Source of the DNA: Agarilytica sp045430305
GTDB taxonomy: Bacteria > Pseudomonadota > Gammaproteobacteria > Pseudomonadales > Cellvibrionaceae
NCBI GenBank assembly: GCA_045430305.1
Contig: JAILXW010000001.1
Location: 620,001-684,000 of the forward strand
Length of the DNA: 64,000 nucleotides
Direction: 5' to 3'
This document shows positions 9,772 to 18,813 of this stretch, piece after piece (the stretch's first letter is position 1; each line of letters starts with the position of its first letter). The position numbers and the translations under genes were made by a program. The notes under the pieces were generated by a model. That model was not told the origin of the DNA. It ran no database searches and saw only the letters and a list, made by a program, of their open reading frames with translations.

Positions 9772-10640
9772 TGCACACAAAGGTTCTTAGTGATATTCCC
9801 GATCAGGTACTCCCGAAAAAAGATATCAAAGTGGCTTTTTTTGATATAGACGGAACCTTGCTAGGTTTAGATGGTAATTACGCCAAAACCGTTGCACAAG
9901 AAATTACACGTATACAAGCCCAGGGAATAAAAACAGCAATTGCTTCAGGCCGACCATCATTTGCTGCAACGTTTATCGCTGAAGAATTATCGCTGCAAGA
10001 CCCAGGCTTATTTTGTACCGGCGCCCATTTGTATCACCCTCGTGAACACACAAGTTTACAAATGTTCGGGATGGATACTGCGCTCTGCCAAGCGCTCACT
10101 GAATATTTACGGCGTTCAGAGATCTACTACGAGGTTTATACCGAGGCGTCTTATTTCGTCGAAAGCAATCGTTCTGAAAATATTCGTCACACGCATACAG
10201 AGCACATGCGTGTTGCGCCGCAGAATACACCTTTCGAACAAGTCATTGAAAACAGCAGGGTGGTTAAATTCTTAGTAGCTGTTGACAATAAAGAAGCGCA
10301 TCACACGCTATGCGAAATGGAAAATACATTTCCCGAATGCCATTTTGCCTACGCGAGCATTGCAAAATACCCCGATTGGCAATTCGCTAGTATCATCGAC
10401 AAAAGTGCCTGTAAGCACAACGCATTTGATGCACTGTTAAAATATTATGATGTCGTTGCTGACAATGTTATAAGCTTTGGTGATGCCCAATCTGACGTGG
10501 TGTTTTTGCAGCGCTCTGGGCTTGGTGTTGCTATGGGTAACGCCAAGCCAGAAGTGAAAGCGCAGAGCGACTATGTTACAAAACCTGTATGGGAAGATGG
10601 CGTTGCTTATGCGCTGTCTCGTTTGATACCAAAATTATAG
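9771..10640 (+). CDS. HAD-superfamily (Cof-type) phosphatase
   Basis: The protein has the HAD nucleophile motif FFDIDGTLLG near the N-terminus (Asp25 and Asp27). A SGRP segment follows at about residue 60, then a large cap region, and the metal-binding motif FGDAQSDVVFL near residue 240. The later GVAMGNA element is typical of the Cof/YbiV subfamily, which hydrolyses sugar phosphates, nucleotides or cofactors. The ATG at 9771 sits in a TAATG junction with the upstream gene. An in-frame TTG upstream would place the start inside that gene and is less likely. The substrate cannot be predicted. Confidence 0.85.
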   Translation: MHTKVLSDIPDQVLPKKDIKVAFFDIDGTLLGLDGNYAKTVAQEITRIQAQGIKTAIASGRPSFAATFIAEELSLQDPGLFCTGAHLYHPREHTSLQMFGMDTALCQALTEYLRRSEIYYEVYTEASYFVESNRSENIRHTHTEHMRVAPQNTPFEQVIENSRVVKFLVAVDNKEAHHTLCEMENTFPECHFAYASIAKYPDWQFASIIDKSACKHNAFDALLKYYDVVADNVISFGDAQSDVVFLQRSGLGVAMGNAKPEVKAQSDYVTKPVWEDGVAYALSRLIPKL

Positions 10641-10667
10641 TTATATTAAGAGAAGCTAAGAATAAAA

Positions 10668-10994
10668 ATGAAAGTTAAATTTCGCTTCCAAAAGAGGTCC
10701 AGTGTTGCTATTACTACAATAGCCTGTGCCTCCTCGATATTGATGTTAGTGAAACGCTTTGGCTACCCTGAAGATGAATTGATAAAAACAATCTGGATTA
10801 GTCTTGGTTTTCTAGTAACAATCATATTTATTGCTGCTGCTTTAGCGCTGCTTATTCGTTATTTTGCCAACAAAAATAGCCTCGACTTTGATGAGATGAC
10901 AGATGGTGTCGACGGTAAAGAAGAGGTAAGCAAGCTTGAAACGCCCGACAGTGATATTGCGGATGAAGACGCCGCGGCTGGTAGCTCTAAGTAA
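10668..10994 (+). CDS. Small inner-membrane protein of unknown function
   Basis: This 108-residue protein is basic at the N-terminus. It has two hydrophobic segments at about residues 13-28 and 42-65, and then an acidic tail rich in Asp, Glu, Ala and Ser. That layout predicts a two-helix membrane protein with both ends in the cytosol. It follows the HAD gene by 27 bases and may share its transcript. I do not recognise a family. Confidence 0.6.
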   Translation: MKVKFRFQKRSSVAITTIACASSILMLVKRFGYPEDELIKTIWISLGFLVTIIFIAAALALLIRYFANKNSLDFDEMTDGVDGKEEVSKLETPDSDIADEDAAAGSSK

Positions 10995-11012
10995 GTCGTA
11001 ATCCAAACACAA

Positions 11013-12095
11013 TTGAAATGGGCGACGATCTCAGTGAATACGGTTTCTAAAGTTCCTATAGCGTACGTGAAACGCCTAGTTGAGAGGGCTTTTCGGGCTG
11101 GTTGCGAAAGGGACGAGGTGTTCACGTTGTTAGGCATAGACGAAAATTTCTTTTTAGAAAAAACCGATGTATCCGCGCTCAAATATGGTGAAATGTACCA
11201 GAAGGTGATGCGTTATACGCAAGACGAGTGGTTTGGGGTATTCGCTGAAGGCAAAGTGCCACTTGGTGCATTCCGCCTTATGTGCTTAACCTTGTTGGGG
11301 TGTGCTGACCTGCGTCAAGCAATTATACGCGGTGGTGAATTTGCCGAAATATGTCGAGGTTTATCGGTACGTTATTTATTAGACCAGAATGAAAACGTTG
11401 CAATTCTAAACCTGACACCTTCGCGCTCTTTATCGCAGGAAAAATTCGACGACCGGGTTAGCAATGCGGCGCCAGACTCTATCTTTGCCTCCATGTTTAT
11501 GTGGCACCGCTTACAAGAGTGGTTAATAGGGGTAGAAATTCCTCTGCGAAAGGTTAGCGTCACCTTCGCAAAAGAACACGAAAAGATACCCTTTGATTTT
11601 CCAAAAATTAGTCTTTTCGAGTACGGCGCGGCGCGGAATGGAATGGCGTATGACGCCAAATATCTAGATTACCCCGTCGTGCAAAATGAAAGCACCTTGA
11701 TGGATTTTCTGCGTTCGGCGCCCTACCATTTAGTGACCGAAGACCCGTCACATATAAGTACTGCAGATAAAGTGCGTAACATCTTAAAAAAGGACGTAAG
11801 CGGCCAAATGCCCTCAGCAGAAGCGGTCGCTTCACAGCTGAATATTTCTGTGACTACCTTGCGTAGACAATTACAAAAAGATGGCGCTTCCTATCAACAA
11901 TTAAAAGATGATTGCCGTATGGAAGCTGCATTTCATTACCTCAACTGCATGGATATTTCAAATACAGCCATTGCTGAGATGTTGGGGTTTGATGAGCCAA
12001 GTGCTTTTTTTCGTTCTTTTAAGAAATGGACTGGGCAAACCCCCGGTGAGTATCGCGCCAACTTGTCTGAGACAAAATCAGATAAGCCATCGTAA
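11013..12095 (+). CDS. AraC-family transcriptional regulator
   Basis: The C-terminal third (about residues 245-345) is an AraC double helix-turn-helix. The recognisable segments are AEAVASQLNISVTTLRRQL and IAEMLGFDEPSAFFRSFKKW with the closing GQTPGEYR. The N-terminal part resembles the ligand-sensing half of OruR/ArgR-like AraC regulators (the Arabinose_bd family), many of which control lipid or amino acid catabolism. The start is uncertain: TTG at 11013 or GTG at 11034, the latter just before the family-like TVSKVPIAYVKRLVE. Its position upstream of an acyl-CoA dehydrogenase and a FadD-type ligase suggests it may respond to a fatty or aromatic acid. That is inference. Confidence 0.88.
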   Translation: MKWATISVNTVSKVPIAYVKRLVERAFRAGCERDEVFTLLGIDENFFLEKTDVSALKYGEMYQKVMRYTQDEWFGVFAEGKVPLGAFRLMCLTLLGCADLRQAIIRGGEFAEICRGLSVRYLLDQNENVAILNLTPSRSLSQEKFDDRVSNAAPDSIFASMFMWHRLQEWLIGVEIPLRKVSVTFAKEHEKIPFDFPKISLFEYGAARNGMAYDAKYLDYPVVQNESTLMDFLRSAPYHLVTEDPSHISTADKVRNILKKDVSGQMPSAEAVASQLNISVTTLRRQLQKDGASYQQLKDDCRMEAAFHYLNCMDISNTAIAEMLGFDEPSAFFRSFKKWTGQTPGEYRANLSETKSDKPS

Positions 12096-12459
12096 AGCGC
12101 AACACCTTAATTCCCAGCACCTTGTATACCCCAACGCTTTAATCTCCAATGTGTTAGACCTATGTATTCGACCTATGTATTCGACCTATGTATTCGACCT
12201 ATGTGTCGTCGTATATATCTGTATGGGCTAAAAAACTGTCGCGTATATTACGGTCTATTCTTTCAGCTTCGTTTAATATAGTGCCGTTGCCCACTTAACC
12301 GAACGTATAGTAAGGAAGCTTCATCTCGATGTTCCCTCTAGTGCTATAAGATTCGAAAAAAGCTATGCAATCTTTGTCATCGATTGTGACGATTTTGGTA
12401 ATTGAAACTACTATTAAAGAAGGGCCAAATAAGGGCAAAACGTCTTTGAGGAAAATAAT
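12096..12459. other. Intergenic region upstream of the acyl-CoA dehydrogenase
   Basis: No gene is supported in these 364 bases. The region holds a 13-bp tandem repeat (listed separately) and the presumed promoter of the dehydrogenase. A short spurious open frame runs on the minus strand at 12295-12531, but it overlaps the real gene start and has no family features. Confidence 0.4.
12157..12204. repeat. 13-bp tandem repeat, three exact copies plus a partial fourth
   Basis: The unit GACCTATGTATTC occurs exactly three times at 12157-12195 and continues as a partial fourth copy (GACCTATGT). It lies about 60 bases after the AraC-type regulator stop and about 260 bases before the acyl-CoA dehydrogenase. 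It is noncoding, and its copy number could vary by slippage. Confidence 0.85.
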
Positions 12460-14247
12460 ATGTCTGATTACAAGGTTCCCGTGCGAGATATTCGCTTCGT
12501 TATGGACGAAGTACTCGATTTTAATGGGCACTACGAAAAACTAGGGAAGGCTGAAGACGCATCCCCCGACATTGTGGCAGCGATTGTTGAAGAGAATGCC
12601 AAGTTTTGTGAGAACGTAATCGCGCCGCTTAATAGGACTGGCGACGAGCAAGGTTGCCAATGGAATGATGGCGAGGTGACGACGCCCGATGGCTTCAAAG
12701 AAGCGTATGAACAGTATGTTGAGGCTGGCTGGCCTTCTATGACACACAACCCTGAGCTAGGCGGCCAGGGGTTGCCTGAATCGCTTGGCACGATCTTAAG
12801 TGAAATGCTTGGCAGTGCGAACTGGTCTTGGTGTATGTACCCAGGGCTGTCACATGGTGCGATGAACACCTTGGAGCAGCATGGTACCGAAGAACAAAAG
12901 CAAACCTATTTAACCAAGCTCGTCGAAGGGCGTTGGACCGGCACCATGTGCTTAACGGAAGCGCATTGCGGTAGTGACTTGGGAATGTTGCGCTCAAAGG
13001 CCGAACCACAAGCAGATGGCTCATATAAAATTAGCGGTACTAAAATATTTATTTCCGCTGGTGAGCATGATATGGCAGAAAACATTGTACATATCGTGTT
13101 GGCGCGTCTGCCAGATGCGCCCGAAGGCACAAAAGGTATTTCGCTTTTTGTGGTACCTAAATTTTTGCCTAATAGCGAAGGCGAAGTAGCGGAGCGTAAT
13201 GCGCTAGCGTGTGGGTCGTTGGAACACAAAATGGGTATTCACGGCAACGCTACTTGCGTAATGAACTTTGATGGCGCGACTGGTTGGTTAGTAGGCCCAG
13301 AAAACCGCGGCCTAAATTGTATGTTCACGTTTATGAATACCGCGCGTATAGGCACGGCAATACAAGGGCTAGCGCATGCGGAAGTCGGGTATCAAAAATC
13401 TTTAGAGTATGCGAAAGATCGTACGCAATTTCGTTCTTTGGGTGGCGTTAAAAACCCAGACGGTCAGGCCGACCCAATTATTTGGCACCCCGATGTAAGG
13501 CGAATGCTACTTACTCAAAAAGCCTTCGCAGAAGGTGGCCGTATGTTAATTTACTATGCTGCGCAATTAGTCGATATTGAACATAGTGATGGCGATGAAG
13601 AAGAGAAAAAAGCCTCTAGTGAATTACTTTCTTTGCTAACACCTATCGCAAAAGCCTTCTTAACCGAAACCGGTTTCGAATCGGCAAACCTCGGCATGCA
13701 ATGTTTTGGTGGTCACGGTTACATAGCGGAGTGGGGGGCTGAGCAAAATGTTCGCGATGCGCGCATTTCCATGCTGTACGAAGGTACAACTGGTATTCAA
13801 GCACTCGACTTACTAGGTCGCAAAGTGCTCATGACGCAGGGCGAAACACTCAAGCGATTTACAAAAATGATCCATAAATTTTGTAAGGCCCACGAAGGTA
13901 ACGAAGCGATGGCAGAATTTGTAGCGCCTTTGGCTGAGTTAAATAAAGAGTGGGGCGAAGTGACCATGCATGTGGGGCTTATGGCGATGGAAAACCAAGA
14001 AGAAGTCAGTGCAGCGAGTGTAGATTACTTGATGTATTCTGGTTACATCACACTAGCTTATTTTTGGGCTTTGGCTGCAAGTATTGCAATAGAAAAGCAA
14101 GACTCTGAAGAGAAAGTTTTTTATCAGAGTAAAGTGAAAACAGCACGCTTTTATTTCCAACGGATTTTACCCAGAACGAATGCTCATATTGCAACGATGA
14201 AGTCTGGTGCTAGTAATTTAATGGATTTCGATATCGAAGAAATGTAA
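12460..14247 (+). CDS. Long-form acyl-CoA dehydrogenase (DmdC/FadE-like)
   Basis: The 595-residue protein belongs to the long acyl-CoA dehydrogenases that carry an extra C-terminal helical domain. That group includes 3-methylmercaptopropionyl-CoA dehydrogenase (DmdC). Landmarks are LTEAHCGSDLG at about residues 165-175, ISAGEHDM near 200, GGHGYIAEWG near 410 and LYEGTTGIQALDLLGRK, where Glu441 is the expected catalytic base. FAD-dependent oxidation of an acyl-CoA is therefore well supported. The acyl chain is not: fatty acyl-CoA and methylmercaptopropionyl-CoA are both possible. GAGG eight bases before the ATG supports the start. The acyl-CoA ligase that follows fits a catabolic pair. Confidence 0.92.
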   Translation: MSDYKVPVRDIRFVMDEVLDFNGHYEKLGKAEDASPDIVAAIVEENAKFCENVIAPLNRTGDEQGCQWNDGEVTTPDGFKEAYEQYVEAGWPSMTHNPELGGQGLPESLGTILSEMLGSANWSWCMYPGLSHGAMNTLEQHGTEEQKQTYLTKLVEGRWTGTMCLTEAHCGSDLGMLRSKAEPQADGSYKISGTKIFISAGEHDMAENIVHIVLARLPDAPEGTKGISLFVVPKFLPNSEGEVAERNALACGSLEHKMGIHGNATCVMNFDGATGWLVGPENRGLNCMFTFMNTARIGTAIQGLAHAEVGYQKSLEYAKDRTQFRSLGGVKNPDGQADPIIWHPDVRRMLLTQKAFAEGGRMLIYYAAQLVDIEHSDGDEEEKKASSELLSLLTPIAKAFLTETGFESANLGMQCFGGHGYIAEWGAEQNVRDARISMLYEGTTGIQALDLLGRKVLMTQGETLKRFTKMIHKFCKAHEGNEAMAEFVAPLAELNKEWGEVTMHVGLMAMENQEEVSAASVDYLMYSGYITLAYFWALAASIAIEKQDSEEKVFYQSKVKTARFYFQRILPRTNAHIATMKSGASNLMDFDIEEM

Positions 14248-14326
14248 TTGGTGATTCAGCGCGGTTATAAAATAGCCGTGCTGAATAGTGAAAAGTTAAA
14301 ACAATATAAAAACGGAGTACAGAGTT

Positions 14327-15946
14327 TTGGTGAAACGAAACGATACCGTACTTGAACTTCTCGAACACGCTTTTGACACCTATACTGATCAGCCAGCTTA
14401 TACGTGCTTGAATCACACTTTGAGCTTTCAAGAAATTGATGACCTGAGTCTGCGCTTTGCCAGTTATTTACAGCACTCCCTTGGTTTACAGCAAGGTGAC
14501 CGAATCGTGTTACAGATGCCTAATATATTGCAATATCCTGTTGCGATGTATGGGGCGATACGAGCGGGTTTGGTGATCGTCAATACAAACCCTCTGTATA
14601 CCTGCCGCGAATTAAAACACCAATTAAATGACTCTGGCGCTAAAGCGCTTGTTGTGTTGTCTAACGTTGCCAACGTGGCAGCGGAAGTGGTTAAGGACAC
14701 ACAGGTTGAGCACGTAATTGTTACAGATTTGGCCGATTTACACCCTTCACCCAAGCGGCAATTGCTTAACTTCGCGGTGAAGTACATTAAGAAAATGGTA
14801 CCTGATTTTCATTTTGAAAAATCAATTTCGTTTCGCGATGCGATTTCACAAGAGGCTAAACCACTTACCAGCGTAAAAGTAACAAGCGAAAGTTTATGTG
14901 CCTTGCAATATACCGGCGGCACCACCGGTGTTTCAAAGGGGGCGATGTTAAGTCATGGCAATTTAACGAGCAATGTTTGGCAAATGGTGTGTCATATGCC
15001 AGAGGCATTTAAAGAAAGCGAAGAGGTTTTTATAAACTGTTTGCCGCTCTACCATATTTATGCGTTTAACTTGCATGGTTTATGTGCGTTTTCTTACGGT
15101 GAGCACAATATACTCATTCCTAACCCGCGTGATTTAGCAGCCGTAACATCCGCGCTTAAAAAGGTTCAGATGACGGTGTTTGTAGGAATCAATACACTGT
15201 ATGTGGCTCTTGCGCGTTATGCACCGTTTAAAGACGTCGACTTCTCTAAATTACATATATCTTCTGCTGGCGGCATGGCGATGACTGAGGATGCCGCGCA
15301 CACCTGGGAAGAATTAACAGGTTGTGCAGTGTGCGAGGGCTACGGCTTAACGGAAACCTCTCCGGTATTATCCGGCAATAAAATTGATAACATTCAGCTG
15401 GGCACCATAGGTGTTCCGCTTATAGAAACGGAAATTCGATTGCTAGATGAAGCGGGCAACGAGGTCACTGACGGCGAGGTCGGGGAATTGGTTGCGCGTG
15501 GTCCCCAAGTGATGTCTGGATATTGGCAGCGACCAGAAGAAACAAAACAAGTACTTAGTACCGACGGCTGGATTAAAACCGGTGACATGGCAGTGAAACG
15601 TGAAGACGGCAGTTACAAGCTCGTTGATCGCAAGAAGGATATGATCAACGTTTCTGGATTTAATGTGTACCCAAATGAAATTGAAGATGTGATTGCTCAG
15701 CACCCGGACGTTATCGAAGCTGCAGCGATTGGTGTTGCAAGTGACGAAACCGGCGAAGCTGTGAAACTGTTTATCGTCCCCGCGAATGAAGTGCTCACCC
15801 CTAAAGACATCAAATCTTTTTGCCGTGAAAAACTCACAGCATACAAATGCCCTAAAATTATTGAATTCAAAGAGAGTTTGCCCAAGTCAAACGTTGGCAA
15901 GATTTTGCGTCGTAAATTAAGAGAGGCTGAAACGGCTAACGGCTAA
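14327..15946 (+). CDS. fadD: Long-chain fatty acid-CoA ligase (FadD family)
   Basis: This ANL-superfamily adenylating enzyme activates a carboxylic acid to its CoA thioester. Landmarks include the phosphate loop YTGGTTGVSKGA (about residues 194-205) and GYGLTETSP. Near the C-terminus are the hinge and catalytic region GWIKTGDMAV...VDRKKDMINVSGFNVYP and the terminal Lys context KSNVGKILRRKLR. The length of about 540 residues fits FadD. Two starts are possible, TTG at 14327 or GTG at 14330; GGAG at 14314-14317 is better spaced for the former. The stop codon lies inside a 7-bp tandem repeat. It lies 79 bases downstream of the acyl-CoA dehydrogenase, suggesting shared beta-oxidation-type function. 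Confidence 0.92.
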   Translation: MVKRNDTVLELLEHAFDTYTDQPAYTCLNHTLSFQEIDDLSLRFASYLQHSLGLQQGDRIVLQMPNILQYPVAMYGAIRAGLVIVNTNPLYTCRELKHQLNDSGAKALVVLSNVANVAAEVVKDTQVEHVIVTDLADLHPSPKRQLLNFAVKYIKKMVPDFHFEKSISFRDAISQEAKPLTSVKVTSESLCALQYTGGTTGVSKGAMLSHGNLTSNVWQMVCHMPEAFKESEEVFINCLPLYHIYAFNLHGLCAFSYGEHNILIPNPRDLAAVTSALKKVQMTVFVGINTLYVALARYAPFKDVDFSKLHISSAGGMAMTEDAAHTWEELTGCAVCEGYGLTETSPVLSGNKIDNIQLGTIGVPLIETEIRLLDEAGNEVTDGEVGELVARGPQVMSGYWQRPEETKQVLSTDGWIKTGDMAVKREDGSYKLVDRKKDMINVSGFNVYPNEIEDVIAQHPDVIEAAAIGVASDETGEAVKLFIVPANEVLTPKDIKSFCREKLTAYKCPKIIEFKESLPKSNVGKILRRKLREAETANG

Positions 15947-15964
15947 CGGCTAACGGCTAACGGC
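15931..15964. repeat. 7-bp tandem repeat (AACGGCT, nearly five copies) across the fadD stop codon
   Basis: Four exact AACGGCT units and a partial fifth run from 15931 to 15964. The fadD reading frame enters the array, reads Ala-Asn-Gly and ends at the TAA formed at 15944-15946. Because seven is not a multiple of three, the array brings a different frame to each unit and puts TAA in every third position. Confidence 0.9.
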
Positions 15965-16163
15965 ACTAGATATTGCGGCGTTGTTATGTTGCGCTCTAAA
16001 ACAATATGGTCTCGCTTGCGTAAGCTGCGCTGCACAATGGAAAAATCTGTACTTTCGCGCCATACTAAATTAGACAGGTTAATACTCAAGTTGTAAGTGT
16101 TTGGGTGTTTTCTTGCTTTCAATATTACTTGATAGTTAGACGCTATCATTTACGAGATCTTAT

Positions 16164-17348
16164 ATGCCGACGAACGCGCTCATATTATCCGGTGGTGGGG
16201 CTAGAGCTTCCTATCAAGTTGGCGTGTTGAAGGCGATCTCTGATATATGCCCGCATCTTCATAATCCTTTTCCTGTTATATGTGGCACCTCTGCAGGGGC
16301 TGTTAACGCTGCTGCTTTGGCCGCACACACTGGTGAATTTAGAGATGCTGTTAGAGACCTCTCGCATACGTGGCAGGGGCTTGAAGTCGATCAAGTGTTC
16401 AAAGTCGGTTGGGGGGCTCAAATTGGTGGTGCTCTTAAGGTATTGGCTTCTTTGTTTAGTAATGACATCGGCAAAGAACGCGCCGTTGCCCTACTGGATA
16501 ATTCCCCTTTGCGCGGCTTACTAGAAGAAGTTATCCCATTTAAAAACATTCAAAAGCGCATTGATAACGGTGATCTAGAGGCTTTGTGTATCACCGCATT
16601 GGGCTATAGCTCTGGTGATTCCGTCAGTTTTTTTCAGGGTAACCAAGCGCTAAGGGGCTGGCGACGCTTTCGCCGTGTTGGGACACCATGTGACATTAGC
16701 GTGGAACACCTGTTAGCCTCATCCGCGATCCCTGCGGTCTTCCCCACGGTGAAATTGAGCAAAGAGTATTTCGGTGATGGGGCGATGCGTCAGATGGCCC
16801 CAATTAGTTCAGCGCTGCACCTGGGTGCGAATCGTGTGTTCATCATTGGTGTGAGTAGCAACCGCGCGAAATATCATCATTGGCGTTACAAAAAAGTCCC
16901 GCCCCCTAAGCATTCGCCTTCTATCGCGCAGATTATTGGCCAGCTGTTTAATAGTGCCTTTATTGATTCTTTGGAAGGCGACATCGAGCATTTAGAGCGC
17001 GTGAACGATTTATTGAAGCTCGCAAATCAAGAGCGCTGTGATAATACTTATCACCTGCGACCAGTCGAGTCTTTAATTATTTCACCGTCAAAAGAACTCG
17101 ATAAAATTGCTGGGCGAAAAATTCGTAACCTTCCACCAAGCATGCGGTATTTTATGCGGCGCACCGGGGCAACGGCACAAGGTGGCGGTTCTGCAGCTGC
17201 TAGTTATCTGTTATTCTCCCACGAATACTGCAACGAATTGATGGAATTAGGTTACCAAGATGCCATGTGGGAACGTGAAGCCGTAGAAGCCTTTTTTGCA
17301 GATGAGCAAGAGGACGACGCGCAAGAGCCCAAGTTAAAATCTGGCTAA
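16164..17348 (+). CDS. Patatin-like phospholipase
   Basis: Patatin enzymes hydrolyse phospholipid or lipid acyl esters with a Ser-Asp dyad. The oxyanion motif GGGARAS is at residues 10-16, the nucleophile elbow GTSAG places Ser43, and the DGA motif (FGDGAMRQ) gives Asp205. The length of 394 residues fits bacterial patatins of the RssA/YjjU type, which are usually cytosolic or membrane-associated; there is no signal peptide. It stands alone with 217 bases upstream. Its position after the acyl-CoA dehydrogenase and acyl-CoA ligase fits lipid turnover, but co-regulation is not shown. Confidence 0.9.
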   Translation: MPTNALILSGGGARASYQVGVLKAISDICPHLHNPFPVICGTSAGAVNAAALAAHTGEFRDAVRDLSHTWQGLEVDQVFKVGWGAQIGGALKVLASLFSNDIGKERAVALLDNSPLRGLLEEVIPFKNIQKRIDNGDLEALCITALGYSSGDSVSFFQGNQALRGWRRFRRVGTPCDISVEHLLASSAIPAVFPTVKLSKEYFGDGAMRQMAPISSALHLGANRVFIIGVSSNRAKYHHWRYKKVPPPKHSPSIAQIIGQLFNSAFIDSLEGDIEHLERVNDLLKLANQERCDNTYHLRPVESLIISPSKELDKIAGRKIRNLPPSMRYFMRRTGATAQGGGSAAASYLLFSHEYCNELMELGYQDAMWEREAVEAFFADEQEDDAQEPKLKSG

Positions 17349-17490
17349 TTTAGTTTTCTACTTTAATCCTATCAATCTCCTAGTTAGTCTAAGCGTTACA
17401 TCTCATTTAAAAAACTATAACTGTGCATCTATATGTACATTTTTTCGTATTTTGTAAATAATAAAATGCGTACATTTCAGCGGGGAAAGC

Positions 17491-18759
17491 ATGCGAGCAT
17501 TCAAAGTTATTGTTGCAATAGTGGTTGCGATACCGGTCTTGTTTTTTTTAGTCGGAAGTTTTTTACCTGAAAAATCTCACATGGAACGCAGCGCGATTAT
17601 TGATGCTGATGTCGCGACAGTATTTTACCTAGTTAGCGAGCACAAACAGTTTCAGCGTTGGTCTCCATGGGCTGAGTTTGATCCTGATATGTTGGTTGAG
17701 TATAGCGGCCCAGTTATTGGGGTTGGCTCCTCTATGGCATGGTCTGGAAATGAAAAGGTTGGTCAGGGTACGTCTACAGTTATCGAATATTCACCGAATG
17801 CCCGTGTCGTATTGCATATGGAATTTGGCGCTCGCGGGGGCGCCGACGCAACCTTTTCTTTAGAAAGCACTGAGGGTAACAAAACCAAAGTGACGTGGTC
17901 TTTAGGTACGCAAAATGATTTTATCTTAACAAAATATTTTGGTTTATTTTTAGATAGTATGATCGGGCGGCACTATGAACGTGGTTTGCAGCGGCTTAAT
18001 GATATTGCAATAAAACAAGAGCCCATCGTGACAGAAACCATTCGTTACTGGCACAACGAAACAGAATACTTTTCTTACATGGCTTACCCTATTGGCTTAA
18101 TAGACCCTGTGCCTGGCATCATTATTATTCATGGAATATGGGGGCAGGGCGAGCATGAACGTGAACGAGCAAGAATGTTGGCGAAAGAAGGTTATACCGC
18201 GTTGGTTGTTGACTTGTATGGTCAAGCGTTTCACTCAGACGATATGGACGAAGCCATCGCGCATATGGACGCTGTTGGAGAAAACACGCAATTAACCGAG
18301 CAGTTATTTGATGCGGCGCTGGCCCAGCTTCATGCTCATCGCGCTAGTGATGAAACACGAACTTCGGTAGTGGGGTATAGCGTAGGTGGTGCAATCGCAA
18401 TGAACATGACGCGCAAAGGCAAAAACCTGATCGCCGGAGCAAGTTTTTATGGCGGCTTTGGTGGTCTTGCCGAAATCCACGAAGATGCATTCACTCCCGC
18501 CATCATATTTAACGGCGATCAGGATCAGTTTTCCGTGTTAGAGCAACGTCAGCAGTTTGAACGCGACATGACTGCAGCAAACCTCGAATACAGTATTATT
18601 GATTACCCCTCAGGCCACGGTTTCTCAAATCCACTCTCAACCCTATTGGGGGAAAAAGCAGAGATCGGTTTTATTCGTTACGATGAAGCCTCCGATAAAG
18701 CATCGTGGCAAGCGTTACTAACATTTCTTGATAACAAAAATTTCGGCAGCGCGCTTTAA
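17491..18759 (+). CDS. SRPBCC domain fused to a dienelactone-hydrolase-like alpha/beta hydrolase
   Basis: The protein starts with a membrane helix (residues 5-24). An SRPBCC/polyketide-cyclase-like domain follows (about 28-175; WSPWAEFDPDM is a typical helix-capping segment). The C-terminal domain (about 185-422) is an alpha/beta hydrolase of the dienelactone-hydrolase type: GYSVGG (Ser297), NGDQDQ (Asp343 or 345) and SGHGFSN (His376) form the likely triad. Classical dienelactone hydrolases use Cys as nucleophile, whereas here it is Ser. The membrane anchor with both domains suggests capture and hydrolysis of a hydrophobic ester at the inner membrane. The substrate is unknown. The fusion is continuous in one frame without a stop. 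Confidence 0.85.
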   Translation: MRAFKVIVAIVVAIPVLFFLVGSFLPEKSHMERSAIIDADVATVFYLVSEHKQFQRWSPWAEFDPDMLVEYSGPVIGVGSSMAWSGNEKVGQGTSTVIEYSPNARVVLHMEFGARGGADATFSLESTEGNKTKVTWSLGTQNDFILTKYFGLFLDSMIGRHYERGLQRLNDIAIKQEPIVTETIRYWHNETEYFSYMAYPIGLIDPVPGIIIIHGIWGQGEHERERARMLAKEGYTALVVDLYGQAFHSDDMDEAIAHMDAVGENTQLTEQLFDAALAQLHAHRASDETRTSVVGYSVGGAIAMNMTRKGKNLIAGASFYGGFGGLAEIHEDAFTPAIIFNGDQDQFSVLEQRQQFERDMTAANLEYSIIDYPSGHGFSNPLSTLLGEKAEIGFIRYDEASDKASWQALLTFLDNKNFGSAL

Positions 18760-18813
18760 CGCGGCTTTAAATTGAAGCACTCCTAAAACCTGCCCATAAC
18801 AACAGATCAGACT

